From a bacterium (GTDB taxonomy: Bacteria; Atribacterota; Phoenicimicrobiia; Phoenicimicrobiales; Phoenicimicrobiaceae), in assembly GCA_018819665.1 (NCBI GenBank), contig JAHJOY010000009.1, positions 1-6,689 of the forward strand: a stretch of 6,689 nucleotides of DNA, given 5' to 3'. The position numbers were made by a program, and so were the translations under genes. Below are positions 1-5,392 of this stretch, piece after piece. How positions within the stretch are numbered: position 1 is the first letter of the stretch; each line of letters starts with the position of its first letter. The notes below the pieces were generated by a model. The model saw nothing but the letters and a program-made list of their open reading frames with translations, had not been told where the DNA came from and did not search any database.

Positions 1-29
1 ATAATAAAAATTTCCCAAAAAGAATTTAT

Positions 30-635
30 TCAGGAAAGTATTCCGCTAATCTTTATTGCGGTATAGGCCAGAAGAAGGGATAGGATACTGTTTAAAATAA
101 TTCTTAATTTTACATGGTGCAAATATTGGTTAATAATTGCCCCGAATAAAGCCCAGGTTAAAAGAGCACAGAGACCTACGAGAGCAAAGCCCAATGAGAA
201 TAGGATAATATAGAAGGGATTACCGATAAGGGGATTTAGAAAGACCGAATAAAGGGTCAAGCCATAAATGATTCCTTTAGGATTTATAAATTGGAGTAAT
301 ACACCTTTATAAAAACCCCAGAGAAATTGGTCGGACTTTTCCTGAAAGGAAAAACTGGCTTTAAAAGTGCTATGGGCCAAGTAGAGAATATAGGCCGCTC
401 CAACCCAGCGCATGATAGGTTCGACAGAGGGAATGGCTATAAAGAGCAGGTTAGAAAAAAATCCGCAGAGCAACAGCAGTAAGAAAAATCCGGTAACAAT
501 TCCATAGATGTAATTCATAGTTTTTTTAATTCCAAAATTAATACTCATGGAAGCACAGCTCAGGTTATTGGGTCCCGGGGTGAAGGTGGTAATCAAGGCG
601 AAGGGAATCAAAACACCAAAGTCAATTAAGTTCAT
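30..635 (-). CDS. LysE/RhtB family amino-acid exporter
   Basis: A 201-residue integral membrane protein of the LysE/RhtB superfamily, whose members export amino acids or related small metabolites across the cytoplasmic membrane. About six hydrophobic helices are visible (roughly residues 5-30, 41-68, 73-90, 108-133, 140-168 and 178-200). The family signature TPGPNN lies at 19-24, and a second conserved NPKG motif at 118-121 follows the amphipathic middle of the protein. The length is typical of the family. The ATG at 635 is well placed: GAGGAGGG (complement of 643-650) precedes it by 7 bases. The gene is transcribed away from the DUF3795/radical SAM cluster. Its substrate cannot be deduced, because family members range over lysine, arginine, threonine, homoserine, leucine and others, and no divergent LysR-type regulator is present to give a hint. 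Only 29 bases lie downstream inside the window, so operon partners on that side are unknown. Confidence 0.9.
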   Translation of the reverse strand: MNLIDFGVLIPFALITTFTPGPNNLSCASMSINFGIKKTMNYIYGIVTGFFLLLLLCGFFSNLLFIAIPSVEPIMRWVGAAYILYLAHSTFKASFSFQEKSDQFLWGFYKGVLLQFINPKGIIYGLTLYSVFLNPLIGNPFYIILFSLGFALVGLCALLTWALFGAIINQYLHHVKLRIILNSILSLLLAYTAIKISGILS

Positions 636-707
636 TTCTATTCCCTCCTCAATTATTTATTTTGAATTATTATTTTTGGATTCAGGCAGCAAGTAAAAGT
701 GTTTATC

Positions 708-736
708 AATTTACAGTAAAAAAGTTCTATTGTCAA
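708..736 (-). promoter_or_regulatory. Putative promoter of the LysE-family gene
   Basis: On the minus strand a perfect -35 hexamer TTGACA (complement of 731-736) is followed by exactly 17 bases and then TAAATT (complement of 708-713), a 4/6 match to the -10 consensus. Transcription would start near 701, leaving a leader of about 65 bases before the gene. The -35 forms one arm of the inverted repeat at 730-750. Assigned by pattern only. Confidence 0.55.
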
Positions 737-750
737 GACACTTTTGACAA
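730..750. repeat. Inverted repeat TTGTCAA-N7-TTGACAA in the divergent promoter region
   Basis: Two perfect 7-base arms, 730-736 and 744-750, are separated by 7 bases, so their centres lie 14 bases apart. The left arm contains the -35 hexamer of the leftward promoter. The right arm also contains a TTGACA reading rightward, but no acceptable -10 lies 16-18 bases after it. The repeat could be an operator for a dimeric regulator or a chance product of -35-like sequence. Confidence 0.45.
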
Positions 751-755
751 AGTTT

Positions 756-784
756 TTGAATAAATTGCCAAGATAGTATATAGT
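756..784 (+). promoter_or_regulatory. Putative promoter of the DUF3795/radical SAM cluster
   Basis: TTGAAT at 756-761 (4/6 match to -35) and TATAGT at 779-784 (5/6 match to -10) are separated by 17 bases. Transcription would begin around 791, only about 20 bases before the TTG start at 812. The short leader and the imperfect -35 make this tentative, and other AT-rich hexamers nearby (for example TAGAAT at 786-791) could serve instead. Confidence 0.4.
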
Positions 785-796
785 ATAGAATAATAC

Positions 797-806
797 AAGG
801 GGGTGA
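797..806 (+). promoter_or_regulatory. Ribosome binding site that fixes the TTG start of the DUF3795 gene
   Basis: AAGGGGGTGA is a long match to the anti-Shine-Dalgarno sequence. It ends 5 bases before TTG at 812. The in-frame GTG at 803 is part of this site itself and so cannot be the start codon. The in-frame ATG at 821 would have a spacing of 14 bases, too long to be favoured. Confidence 0.75.
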
Positions 807-811
807 GAACT

Positions 812-1189
812 TTGGATAAGATGATTGCCTTTTGCGGATTAAGCTGTACTGAGTGTCCGGCCTTTGTAGCTACCCAGAAAGATGATGATGAGGAAAGAAA
901 GAAAGTAGCAGAACTTTGGTCTAAAGAATTTAAGTGCGATATAAAACCAGAAGACATTAATTGTGATGGGTGTTTGGAAGAGTCTGGTCGACTTTTTAAT
1001 TATTGCAAAGTCTGTGAAATAAGAAAGTGTGGGCAGGAGAAGGAAGTTAAAAATTGCGCTTACTGTGATGATTATGCTTGTGAAAAACTAACCAAGTTTT
1101 TTGATATGGCTCCTGAGGCCAAGACTGCCCTGGCAGAAATTAAAAAAATCTTTAGAAAAGAAGGATTCTTTTCTTGTGATAGCGAATGA
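812..1189 (+). CDS. DUF3795 cysteine-rich protein
   Basis: A 125-residue soluble protein with 13 cysteines. It opens with MIAFCGLSCTECPAF (residues 4-18), the hallmark start of DUF3795 proteins, where C8, C12 and C15 form a C-x3-C-x2-C cluster. Further pairs follow at C51/C54, C65/C68 and C82/C85, with single cysteines at 42, 73, 90 and 122. This density suggests binding of metal, either zinc or an iron-sulphur cluster, but the family has no settled function that I can name. The C-terminal 35 residues are charged and probably helical. The TTG start is chosen from Shine-Dalgarno spacing; starting at the ATG at 821 would remove only three residues. The stop is 21 bases from the radical SAM gene, so the two are probably one operon. 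The protein might be a partner or cluster-handling accessory of that enzyme, but this is inference from neighbourhood only. Confidence 0.85.
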   Translation: MDKMIAFCGLSCTECPAFVATQKDDDEERKKVAELWSKEFKCDIKPEDINCDGCLEESGRLFNYCKVCEIRKCGQEKEVKNCAYCDDYACEKLTKFFDMAPEAKTALAEIKKIFRKEGFFSCDSE

Positions 1190-1210
1190 TATTTATAAAG
1201 GAAGATTAAC

Positions 1211-2692
1211 ATGAAAATACTTCTTGTTTACCCTGAATATCCAGAGACCTTCTGGGGTTTTAAATATGCCCTAAGGTTTATCTCTAAAAAGGCGAGTCTC
1301 CCTCCTTTGGGACTGTTAACTGTAGCTGCCCTGCTTCCTAAAGAGTGGGAGAAAAAACTTGTAGATATGACGGTAACAGCATTAATTGATAGAGACATCA
1401 AATGGGCTGATTATGTATTTATTAGTGCTATGTCTATTCAAAAAGAGTCGGTGAAGAAGATAATTACTCAATGTAAGAGGTTGGGAACTAAGATTGTTGC
1501 CGGCGGTCCTCTCTTTACATCCGGATATGAAGACTTTGAGGATGATGTAGATTATTTTATACTTAATGAGGCTGAAATCACTCTACCTCTATTTTTAGAA
1601 GATTTAGAACGAGGACACCTTAAACATATCTATACCTCAGATCAGTGGGTAGATATAAAAAAGACCCCCATTCCCCTTTGGGAATTAGCTGATATAAATA
1701 AATATGTCACTATGTGTATCCAATATTCTCGAGGGTGTCCCTTTAACTGTGATTTTTGTGATGTTACCTTACTTTTCGGGCATAAAATGCGGCTAAAAAC
1801 CAAAGACCAAATATTAGCAGAATTAGAGAGTCTCTATTTGCGGAGATGGAGAGGTGGAGTATTTATTGTCGACGATAATTTTATTGGGAATAAAAGAGAA
1901 TTAAAAGTTGAAGTATTGCCGGCGATGATTAATTGGATGGAAGAACGAAAATATCCTTTCACCTTTACTACTCAGGCCTCGATAAATCTCTCCGATGATG
2001 AGGAACTTATGCGATTGATGGTTCAGGCAGGATTTGGTTCAGTATTTGTAGGGATTGAGACTCCCAATGAAAAGAGCTTAGCAGAATGCGGTAAGTCGCA
2101 AAATAAAAATCGTGATCTGATAGCTTGTGTTAAAAAGATCCAAAAGTTTGGTTTGGTAGTTAACGGAGGATTTATTATTGGATTTGATAATGATACACCG
2201 GCAATTTTTGAAAGAATGATTGAATTTGTTCAAAAAAGTGGGATAGTCAGCGCCATGGTCGGGCTATTAAATGCTCCACGCGGTACTAAACTATACCAGC
2301 GACTTGTTAAAGAGAATAGACTATTAAAGGAAGCTACAGGTGACAATACTGACTTTTCCGTTAATTTTATCCCCAAAATGAACTATAAAACGCTTATTAA
2401 CGGTTATAAAAAAGTATTAAGTACAATTTATTCTCCAAAGTATTACTATCAACGTCTCCTAACCCTTTTAAAAAATACTAAACCTTTGCAAAAGAAGAAA
2501 TATCACTTCCATCTTTATTATCTTACTGCATTCCTTAAATCTGTCTGGCATCTAGGTATAATTGGGAAAGAGAGGATTTATTATTGGAAACTTTTTTTCT
2601 GGTCTTTATTTCGACGTCCACAACTTTTACCCATGGCCATAACCTATGCCGTTTATGGATTCCATTTTCGTAAGATTTATAAGAACTATTAA
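1211..2692 (+). CDS. B12-binding-type radical SAM protein, DUF4070-like
   Basis: A 493-residue class-B-like radical SAM enzyme. Residues 1 to about 135 have the alternating pattern of a Rossmann-type B12-binding domain (MKILLVYPEYPETFW at the start, VAGGP at 96-100). The radical SAM core follows with C176-x3-C180-x2-C183 in GCPFNCDFCD, which would hold the 4Fe-4S cluster that cleaves S-adenosylmethionine. Other core motifs are IVDDNFIGN (219-227) and GIETP (281-285). The region from about 300 to 440 and the basic, hydrophobic C-terminus ending in YGFHFRKIY resemble the DUF4070 group. The usual cobalamin-ligand motif DxHxxG is not present in residues 1-135, so any B12 would be bound without a lower His ligand, or not at all. 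The substrate is unknown; relatives act in methylation of lipids, cofactors or natural products. ATG 1211 has AAGGAAG (1198-1204) 6 bases upstream. It is co-directional with the DUF3795 gene. Confidence 0.88.
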   Translation: MKILLVYPEYPETFWGFKYALRFISKKASLPPLGLLTVAALLPKEWEKKLVDMTVTALIDRDIKWADYVFISAMSIQKESVKKIITQCKRLGTKIVAGGPLFTSGYEDFEDDVDYFILNEAEITLPLFLEDLERGHLKHIYTSDQWVDIKKTPIPLWELADINKYVTMCIQYSRGCPFNCDFCDVTLLFGHKMRLKTKDQILAELESLYLRRWRGGVFIVDDNFIGNKRELKVEVLPAMINWMEERKYPFTFTTQASINLSDDEELMRLMVQAGFGSVFVGIETPNEKSLAECGKSQNKNRDLIACVKKIQKFGLVVNGGFIIGFDNDTPAIFERMIEFVQKSGIVSAMVGLLNAPRGTKLYQRLVKENRLLKEATGDNTDFSVNFIPKMNYKTLINGYKKVLSTIYSPKYYYQRLLTLLKNTKPLQKKKYHFHLYYLTAFLKSVWHLGIIGKERIYYWKLFFWSLFRRPQLLPMAITYAVYGFHFRKIYKNY

Positions 2693-2736
2693 CTTTGTTA
2701 AAGAATCGTTACCCGCTGACAAAGTCTTCACTCAAT

Positions 2737-2745
2737 AGGGGGTGA
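2737..2745 (+). promoter_or_regulatory. Ribosome binding site that fixes the ATG start at 2751
   Basis: AGGGGGTGA ends 5 bases before ATG at 2751. The in-frame GTG at 2742 is inside this site and is therefore not the start. The arrangement is almost identical to the site before the DUF3795 gene. Confidence 0.75.
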
Positions 2746-2750
2746 AAAGC

Positions 2751-3215
2751 ATGGGTTTAGTTACAGAGAGTCAAAAAGAAAACACCTTAACTATAATATT
2801 TTATTTGCTGGTAACAGTTTTTGTTTTAGCAATAAGTATAATTTTCATCCCTGCATTTAGAGGATTTATAAGTGGTACTTTTATGATAATTTCCGGAGTT
2901 ATTCTGGTTATATTGGGTAGTGTACTTATCGGTTTAACTTTAGTACAAAAAGTAGAGGGGAAGCTTAAAAAGCTTTTAATATTGACCGGGGCTTCTGCTG
3001 CAGGATTTTTTGTCTTTGCTTTACTACACAATATCTTTTATGGTTTAGAGCAGGTTACCAGCCATATAACCATATTAAGCTATCTGATGAAAGCCTTTGA
3101 AGTGATATTCTTCCTTATCGCTATCTTTGCCTGCCCTATAGGTTTTTTGGTTGGGGTAATCGGTACTATAGTAATGTTTAATAAGAAAAGAAAAATGTTG
3201 CAAAAAAATACCTAA
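2751..3215 (+). CDS. Small four-helix membrane protein of unknown function
   Basis: A 154-residue protein that I do not recognise. It has a short hydrophilic N-terminus (1-11), then four hydrophobic segments at about 12-34, 38-65, 74-98 and 114-143, and a lysine-rich C-terminal tail (KKRKMLQK, 145-152). By the positive-inside rule the tail and the K-rich loop between segments 2 and 3 (about 67-75) would be cytoplasmic. No signal peptide, catalytic motif or cofactor-binding motif is visible. It begins 58 bases after the radical SAM gene on the same strand without an obvious terminator or promoter in between, so it could be the third gene of that operon. The chosen ATG removes three residues from the longest reading frame because the earlier GTG overlaps the Shine-Dalgarno site. 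Confidence 0.75.
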   Translation: MGLVTESQKENTLTIIFYLLVTVFVLAISIIFIPAFRGFISGTFMIISGVILVILGSVLIGLTLVQKVEGKLKKLLILTGASAAGFFVFALLHNIFYGLEQVTSHITILSYLMKAFEVIFFLIAIFACPIGFLVGVIGTIVMFNKKRKMLQKNT

Positions 3216-3340
3216 GATAAACTTTAAGAAAATTATAAGAAGATTTATTGATTAGCATAAATTTTATTGGGATGGTAAGATAAAAAGGATAATGGTACTT
3301 TTGTTTCTCTTTTCTTTCTCTTTCTTAACTCGATACTATA
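3216..3340. other. AT-rich intergenic spacer without a recognisable gene
   Basis: About 125 bases between the membrane-protein gene and the trp promoter. No coding frame with a ribosome binding site and no convincing intrinsic terminator for the upstream cluster is seen. A pyrimidine-rich run (about 3297-3328, CTTT/TCTTT repeats on the plus strand) is the only compositional peculiarity. Confidence 0.6.
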
Positions 3341-3341
3341 A

Positions 3342-3369
3342 TTCGTAGACTTGACATCCATGTTATAAT
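3342..3369 (+). promoter_or_regulatory. Putative promoter of the trp operon (extended -10)
   Basis: TGTTATAAT at 3361-3369 is a perfect extended -10 (TG-N-TATAAT). The -35 region 16 bases upstream (TTCGTA, 3342-3347) is weak, as is usual for extended -10 promoters. Transcription would start near 3376, shortly before the T-box Stem I. A perfect TTGACA at 3351-3356 is also present. It lies too close to this -10 (7 bases) but could pair with TAAAAA at 3373-3378 (16-base spacer), giving a start near 3385. Which of the two is used cannot be decided from sequence. Confidence 0.65.
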
Positions 3370-3392
3370 TATTAAAAATAATAAATAGTTAA

Positions 3393-3500
3393 AAGCAAAG
3401 CGTGGGAGAAGTAGCAGATTACAAAATTTAACAGAGAGTCGTTTTTGGTGAGAAGCGACACAAAGATTTTAAAGGATCTGCGAAATGGACCCACAAGCTT
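3393..3500 (+). promoter_or_regulatory. T-box Stem I with Trp specifier TGG (3486-3488)
   Basis: The basal helices are AAGC 3393-3396 with GCTT 3497-3500 and GTGGG 3402-3406 with CCCAC 3490-3494. The specifier loop follows: AGAAGTA (3407-3413) opposite GAAATGGA (3482-3489), resembling the loop-E motif with the specifier TGG at 3486-3488 followed by the usual A. The next helix is GCAGAT 3414-3419 with ATCTGC 3476-3481, then AAAAT 3423-3427 with ATTTT 3466-3470. The apical part has AGAGA (3433-3437), helix GTCG 3438-3441 with CGAC 3456-3459, and a loop containing GGTGAGAA (3447-3454), matching the conserved elements that contact the tRNA elbow. Reading ATG (Met) instead of TGG would place the triplet wrongly relative to the closing helix and would clash with the TGGC bulges. 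Confidence 0.9.
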
Positions 3501-3643
3501 CAAACTGAAAGGACTCAAATAGTCCGAGTAAGTTTTGGCGGACTTTTCCCCCGTAAAAAGGAAAAGTGTATCGGTATATAATTAATTTATATTGCCCGTA
3601 CTCTTAAAGAGTAGGATTTTTCTAAATAAATAAAAATCCTATT

Positions 3644-3676
3644 AGAGTGGCACCACGGAATTAACCTTTCGTCTCT
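3644..3676 (+). promoter_or_regulatory. T-box antiterminator 1
   Basis: Helix A1 is AGAG 3644-3647 with CTCT 3673-3676. The seven-base bulge TGGCACC (3648-3654) receives the tRNA acceptor end. Helix A2 is ACG 3655-3657 with CGT 3670-3672. Compared with the consensus AGGGTGGNACCGCG it has two G-to-A changes (AGAG, CCACG), both matched by pairing partners, so it looks functional rather than decayed. It is mutually exclusive with the terminator at 3663-3695. Confidence 0.85.
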
Positions 3677-3695
3677 TGGAGATGAAAGGTTTTTT
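3663..3695 (+). terminator. T-box-controlled terminator 1
   Basis: AACCTTTCGTCTC (3663-3675) pairs along its whole length with GAGATGAAAGGTT (3679-3691), with one G-U pair and a three-base loop TTG, followed by a T run (3690-3695). The 5' arm shares bases 3670-3676 with antiterminator 1, giving the standard T-box switch. Confidence 0.9.
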
Positions 3696-3780
3696 GTTTA
3701 TATACCCGTACGCTTAATCAAGAGGGGCCTAATAGATAATAGTATTAATATTGAATTATATTAATCTGTTAGACTCAATC

Positions 3781-3814
3781 AGGGTGGCACCGCGAAACTT
3801 AACCTTTCGTCCCT
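3781..3814 (+). promoter_or_regulatory. T-box antiterminator 2
   Basis: Helix A1 is AGGG 3781-3784 with CCCT 3811-3814. The bulge is TGGCACC 3785-3791. Helix A2 is GCG 3792-3794 with CGT 3808-3810. This copy matches the T-box consensus AGGGTGGNACCGCG exactly. It has no Stem I of its own. Confidence 0.88.
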
Positions 3815-3853
3815 AACATTGCGATAATGTTAACAGGGGCGAAAGGTTTTTTT
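3801..3853 (+). terminator. T-box-controlled terminator 2
   Basis: AACCTTTCGTCCC (3801-3813) pairs with GGGGCGAAAGGTT (3836-3848). The stem continues as TAACATT 3814-3820 with AATGTTA 3826-3832 around a five-base loop, with three unpaired bases (3833-3835) between the two helices. A run of seven T (3847-3853) follows. The stem is longer and more stable than that of terminator 1, and the element ends 45 bases before the trpE start codon. Confidence 0.92.
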
Positions 3854-3898
3854 ATTATAGGGTATTTATAAATTCTAAGAGGAGGTGGCTAAAATAAG

Positions 3899-5392
3899 AT
3901 GAAAGATAGAATATATTATCCGGACAAAGAGGAATTTATACAATTGGCCAGTAGAGCGAATATGCTTACAGTATATCGAAAAATTCTTATCGATACAGAA
4001 ACACCAATTAGTATTTTTCAGAAAATGAAGAGTAATAAATTTAGTTATTTGCTGGAGAGTGCAGAGGGAGATGGAAAGTTAGCTCGTTATTCCTTTATCG
4101 GCATTGATCCTTTTTTAGTTTTTCAGAACAAAGGTCTCAAGATTGAGATAATAAAAGAAGATAAGAAAATAGTTCTTTATGAAAATCCTTTGCTTTATTT
4201 ACGTAAATTATTTGATGATTTTAAAACAATTCCCATAGGTGGTCTGCCTCGTTTTTTTGGTGGTGGAGTTGGCTACTTTGGTTATGATATGGTCAGGTTT
4301 GTAGAGAAACTGCCTGAGAAAAAAAATATTGACCTCGAAATGCCAGATTGTATTCTAATTTTTGCCAGGGCAACATTAGTTATTGATCATTTAACTCATC
4401 AGTTGTGGATAATTATAAATAATCCATTAGATGAGCTTTTTAAAGAGGTGGCTTATGATGAGGCAGTAGAGCAGATTGAAAGAATTATAGCTCAAATTAA
4501 AAAACCATTACCTTTAGAAGAATTGAAAAAGAAGGGCAGAAAAAATAATAGAGGAGACAATAATATATTAAAAAGCAATGTTACACGAGAAGAATTTATT
4601 GAAAAAGTGAAAAGGGCTAAGGAATATATTTTAGCGGGAGATATTTTTCAGGTAGTGTTATCACAATGTCTTACCAAAAAAACAGGGCTCCATCCATTTG
4701 AAGTTTATCGTTCTTTGCGGAGTTTGAACCCTTCTCCTTATATGTATTATTTGAATTTTGGTGAAATACAGATAGTCGGAGCATCTCCGGAGCCATTAGT
4801 TCGGTTAACTGGTGAATTAGTAGAGAGTAAACCTATTGCCGGGACACGCCCAAGGGGGAAGACCGAAATAGAAGATATAGAATTAGAAAAAGAGATCTTA
4901 GAAGACGAAAAAGAACGGGCAGAGCATACTATGTTGGTAGATTTAGCTCGAAATGATTTAGGTAGAGTTTGTTGTCCTGGAACGGTGAAAGTGAGTACTT
5001 TTATGAAGGTAGAAAAATTTTCTCACGTAATGCATTTAGTTTCAGAAGTGGAAGGTAAAATTCAACCAGAAAAGGACGCTTTTGATGTGTTAGAGGCTTG
5101 TTTTCCGGCGGGAACAGTTTCAGGGGCACCAAAAGTTCGGGCGATGGAGATTATTGATGAGTTAGAGACTAATGGTAGAGGTGCCTATGCCGGGTCAATT
5201 GGATATATCGGTTTTAATCAGAACATGGATACTTGTATTACTATTCGCACCATTATATTTAAGGGGAATCAAGCTTACATTCAGGCAGGAGCTGGCATTG
5301 TAGCAGATTCAATTCCAGAAATGGAGTATAAAGAAACTTTAAATAAATCTATGGCCTTACTTAAGGCTATAGAATTGGCAGAGAATTTTTAA
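3899..5392 (+). CDS. trpE: Anthranilate synthase component I
   Basis: TrpE converts chorismate to anthranilate, the first committed step of tryptophan synthesis, using ammonia supplied by TrpG. The protein has 497 residues, a normal family length. The N-terminal regulatory region contains LLES (51-54), the element that binds tryptophan for feedback inhibition, with NPSPYMYY (277-284) as the other part of that pocket. The chorismate-binding domain spans about 228-490 and shows PIAGTRPRG (312-320), AEHTMLVDLARNDLGR (341-356), PAGTVSGAPK (403-412) and GAGIVADS (464-471). Alanine 314 in PIAGT, where PabB-type enzymes usually have lysine, favours anthranilate over aminodeoxychorismate synthesis. 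The ATG at 3899 follows GAGGAGGTGG (3879-3888) after 10 bases. It is the first gene after the tRNA-Trp T-box, so transcription should rise when uncharged tRNA-Trp accumulates, while enzyme activity should respond to free tryptophan. Confidence 0.97.
   Translation: MKDRIYYPDKEEFIQLASRANMLTVYRKILIDTETPISIFQKMKSNKFSYLLESAEGDGKLARYSFIGIDPFLVFQNKGLKIEIIKEDKKIVLYENPLLYLRKLFDDFKTIPIGGLPRFFGGGVGYFGYDMVRFVEKLPEKKNIDLEMPDCILIFARATLVIDHLTHQLWIIINNPLDELFKEVAYDEAVEQIERIIAQIKKPLPLEELKKKGRKNNRGDNNILKSNVTREEFIEKVKRAKEYILAGDIFQVVLSQCLTKKTGLHPFEVYRSLRSLNPSPYMYYLNFGEIQIVGASPEPLVRLTGELVESKPIAGTRPRGKTEIEDIELEKEILEDEKERAEHTMLVDLARNDLGRVCCPGTVKVSTFMKVEKFSHVMHLVSEVEGKIQPEKDAFDVLEACFPAGTVSGAPKVRAMEIIDELETNGRGAYAGSIGYIGFNQNMDTCITIRTIIFKGNQAYIQAGAGIVADSIPEMEYKETLNKSMALLKAIELAENF

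Larger units (their letters stand above)
3393..3853 (+). ncRNA. tRNA-Trp-responsive T-box leader with two antiterminator/terminator modules
   Basis: A leader RNA that senses uncharged tRNA-Trp and permits transcription of trpE onward when tryptophan is short. Stem I (3393-3500) is followed by a hairpin 3511-3525 (GGACT/AGTCC) and a hairpin 3542-3567 (ACTTTTCC/GGAAAAGT). The first module then contains a CCCGTAC motif (3595-3601), hairpin 3612-3641, T-box TGGCACC (bulge 3648-3654) and a terminator. The second module repeats the CCCGTAC motif (3705-3711), has a different hairpin (CTAATAGAT 3729-3737 with ATCTGTTAG 3764-3772), a second T-box bulge TGGCACC (3785-3791) and a second terminator. Both bulges have C after TGG, complementary to the G discriminator of tRNA-Trp. 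There is only one Stem I, and the segment 3696-3780 contains no TGG triplet. T-boxes with duplicated terminator-antiterminator elements are, to my knowledge, a described but uncommon class. Confidence 0.95.

Noticed and set aside
1..29. Terminator downstream of the LysE-family gene
   Set aside because: On the minus strand AAATTC can pair with GAAATTT only with a bulge, and the element reaches the window edge. It is too weak and incomplete to support.
744..772. Rightward promoter using the perfect TTGACA at 744-749
   Set aside because: The hexamer 17 bases downstream (GCCAAG, 767-772) and its neighbours bear no resemblance to a -10, so this -35-like sequence is better explained as an arm of the inverted repeat.
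733..957. Minus-strand open frame of 74 codons
   Set aside because: It lies antisense to the well-supported DUF3795 gene and across its promoter region, has serine-rich low-complexity sequence, and has no recognisable domain.
2692..2725. Possible terminator after the radical SAM gene (ACTTTGT ... ACAAAGT)
   Set aside because: The stem is only 7 bp, AT-rich, encloses a 20-base loop and is not followed by a T run. It is too weak to call a terminator.
2801..3031. Minus-strand open frame of 76 codons
   Set aside because: It is antisense to the membrane-protein gene. The apparent protein is a lysine/proline-rich by-product of that gene's hydrophobic codons, and no family is recognisable.
3485..3487. 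Methionine specifier (ATG) in the T-box Stem I
   Set aside because: The triplet directly before the conserved A and the closing helix CCCAC is TGG. The bulges TGGC fit the G discriminator of tRNA-Trp rather than the A of tRNA-Met, and the downstream genes make tryptophan.
3612..3641. Additional intrinsic terminator in the leader (TAGGATTTTT/AAAAATCCTA)
   Set aside because: The stem is perfect but is followed by TTAGAGTGGCACC, the T-box itself, with no T run. It is more likely a structural linker hairpin of the first module.
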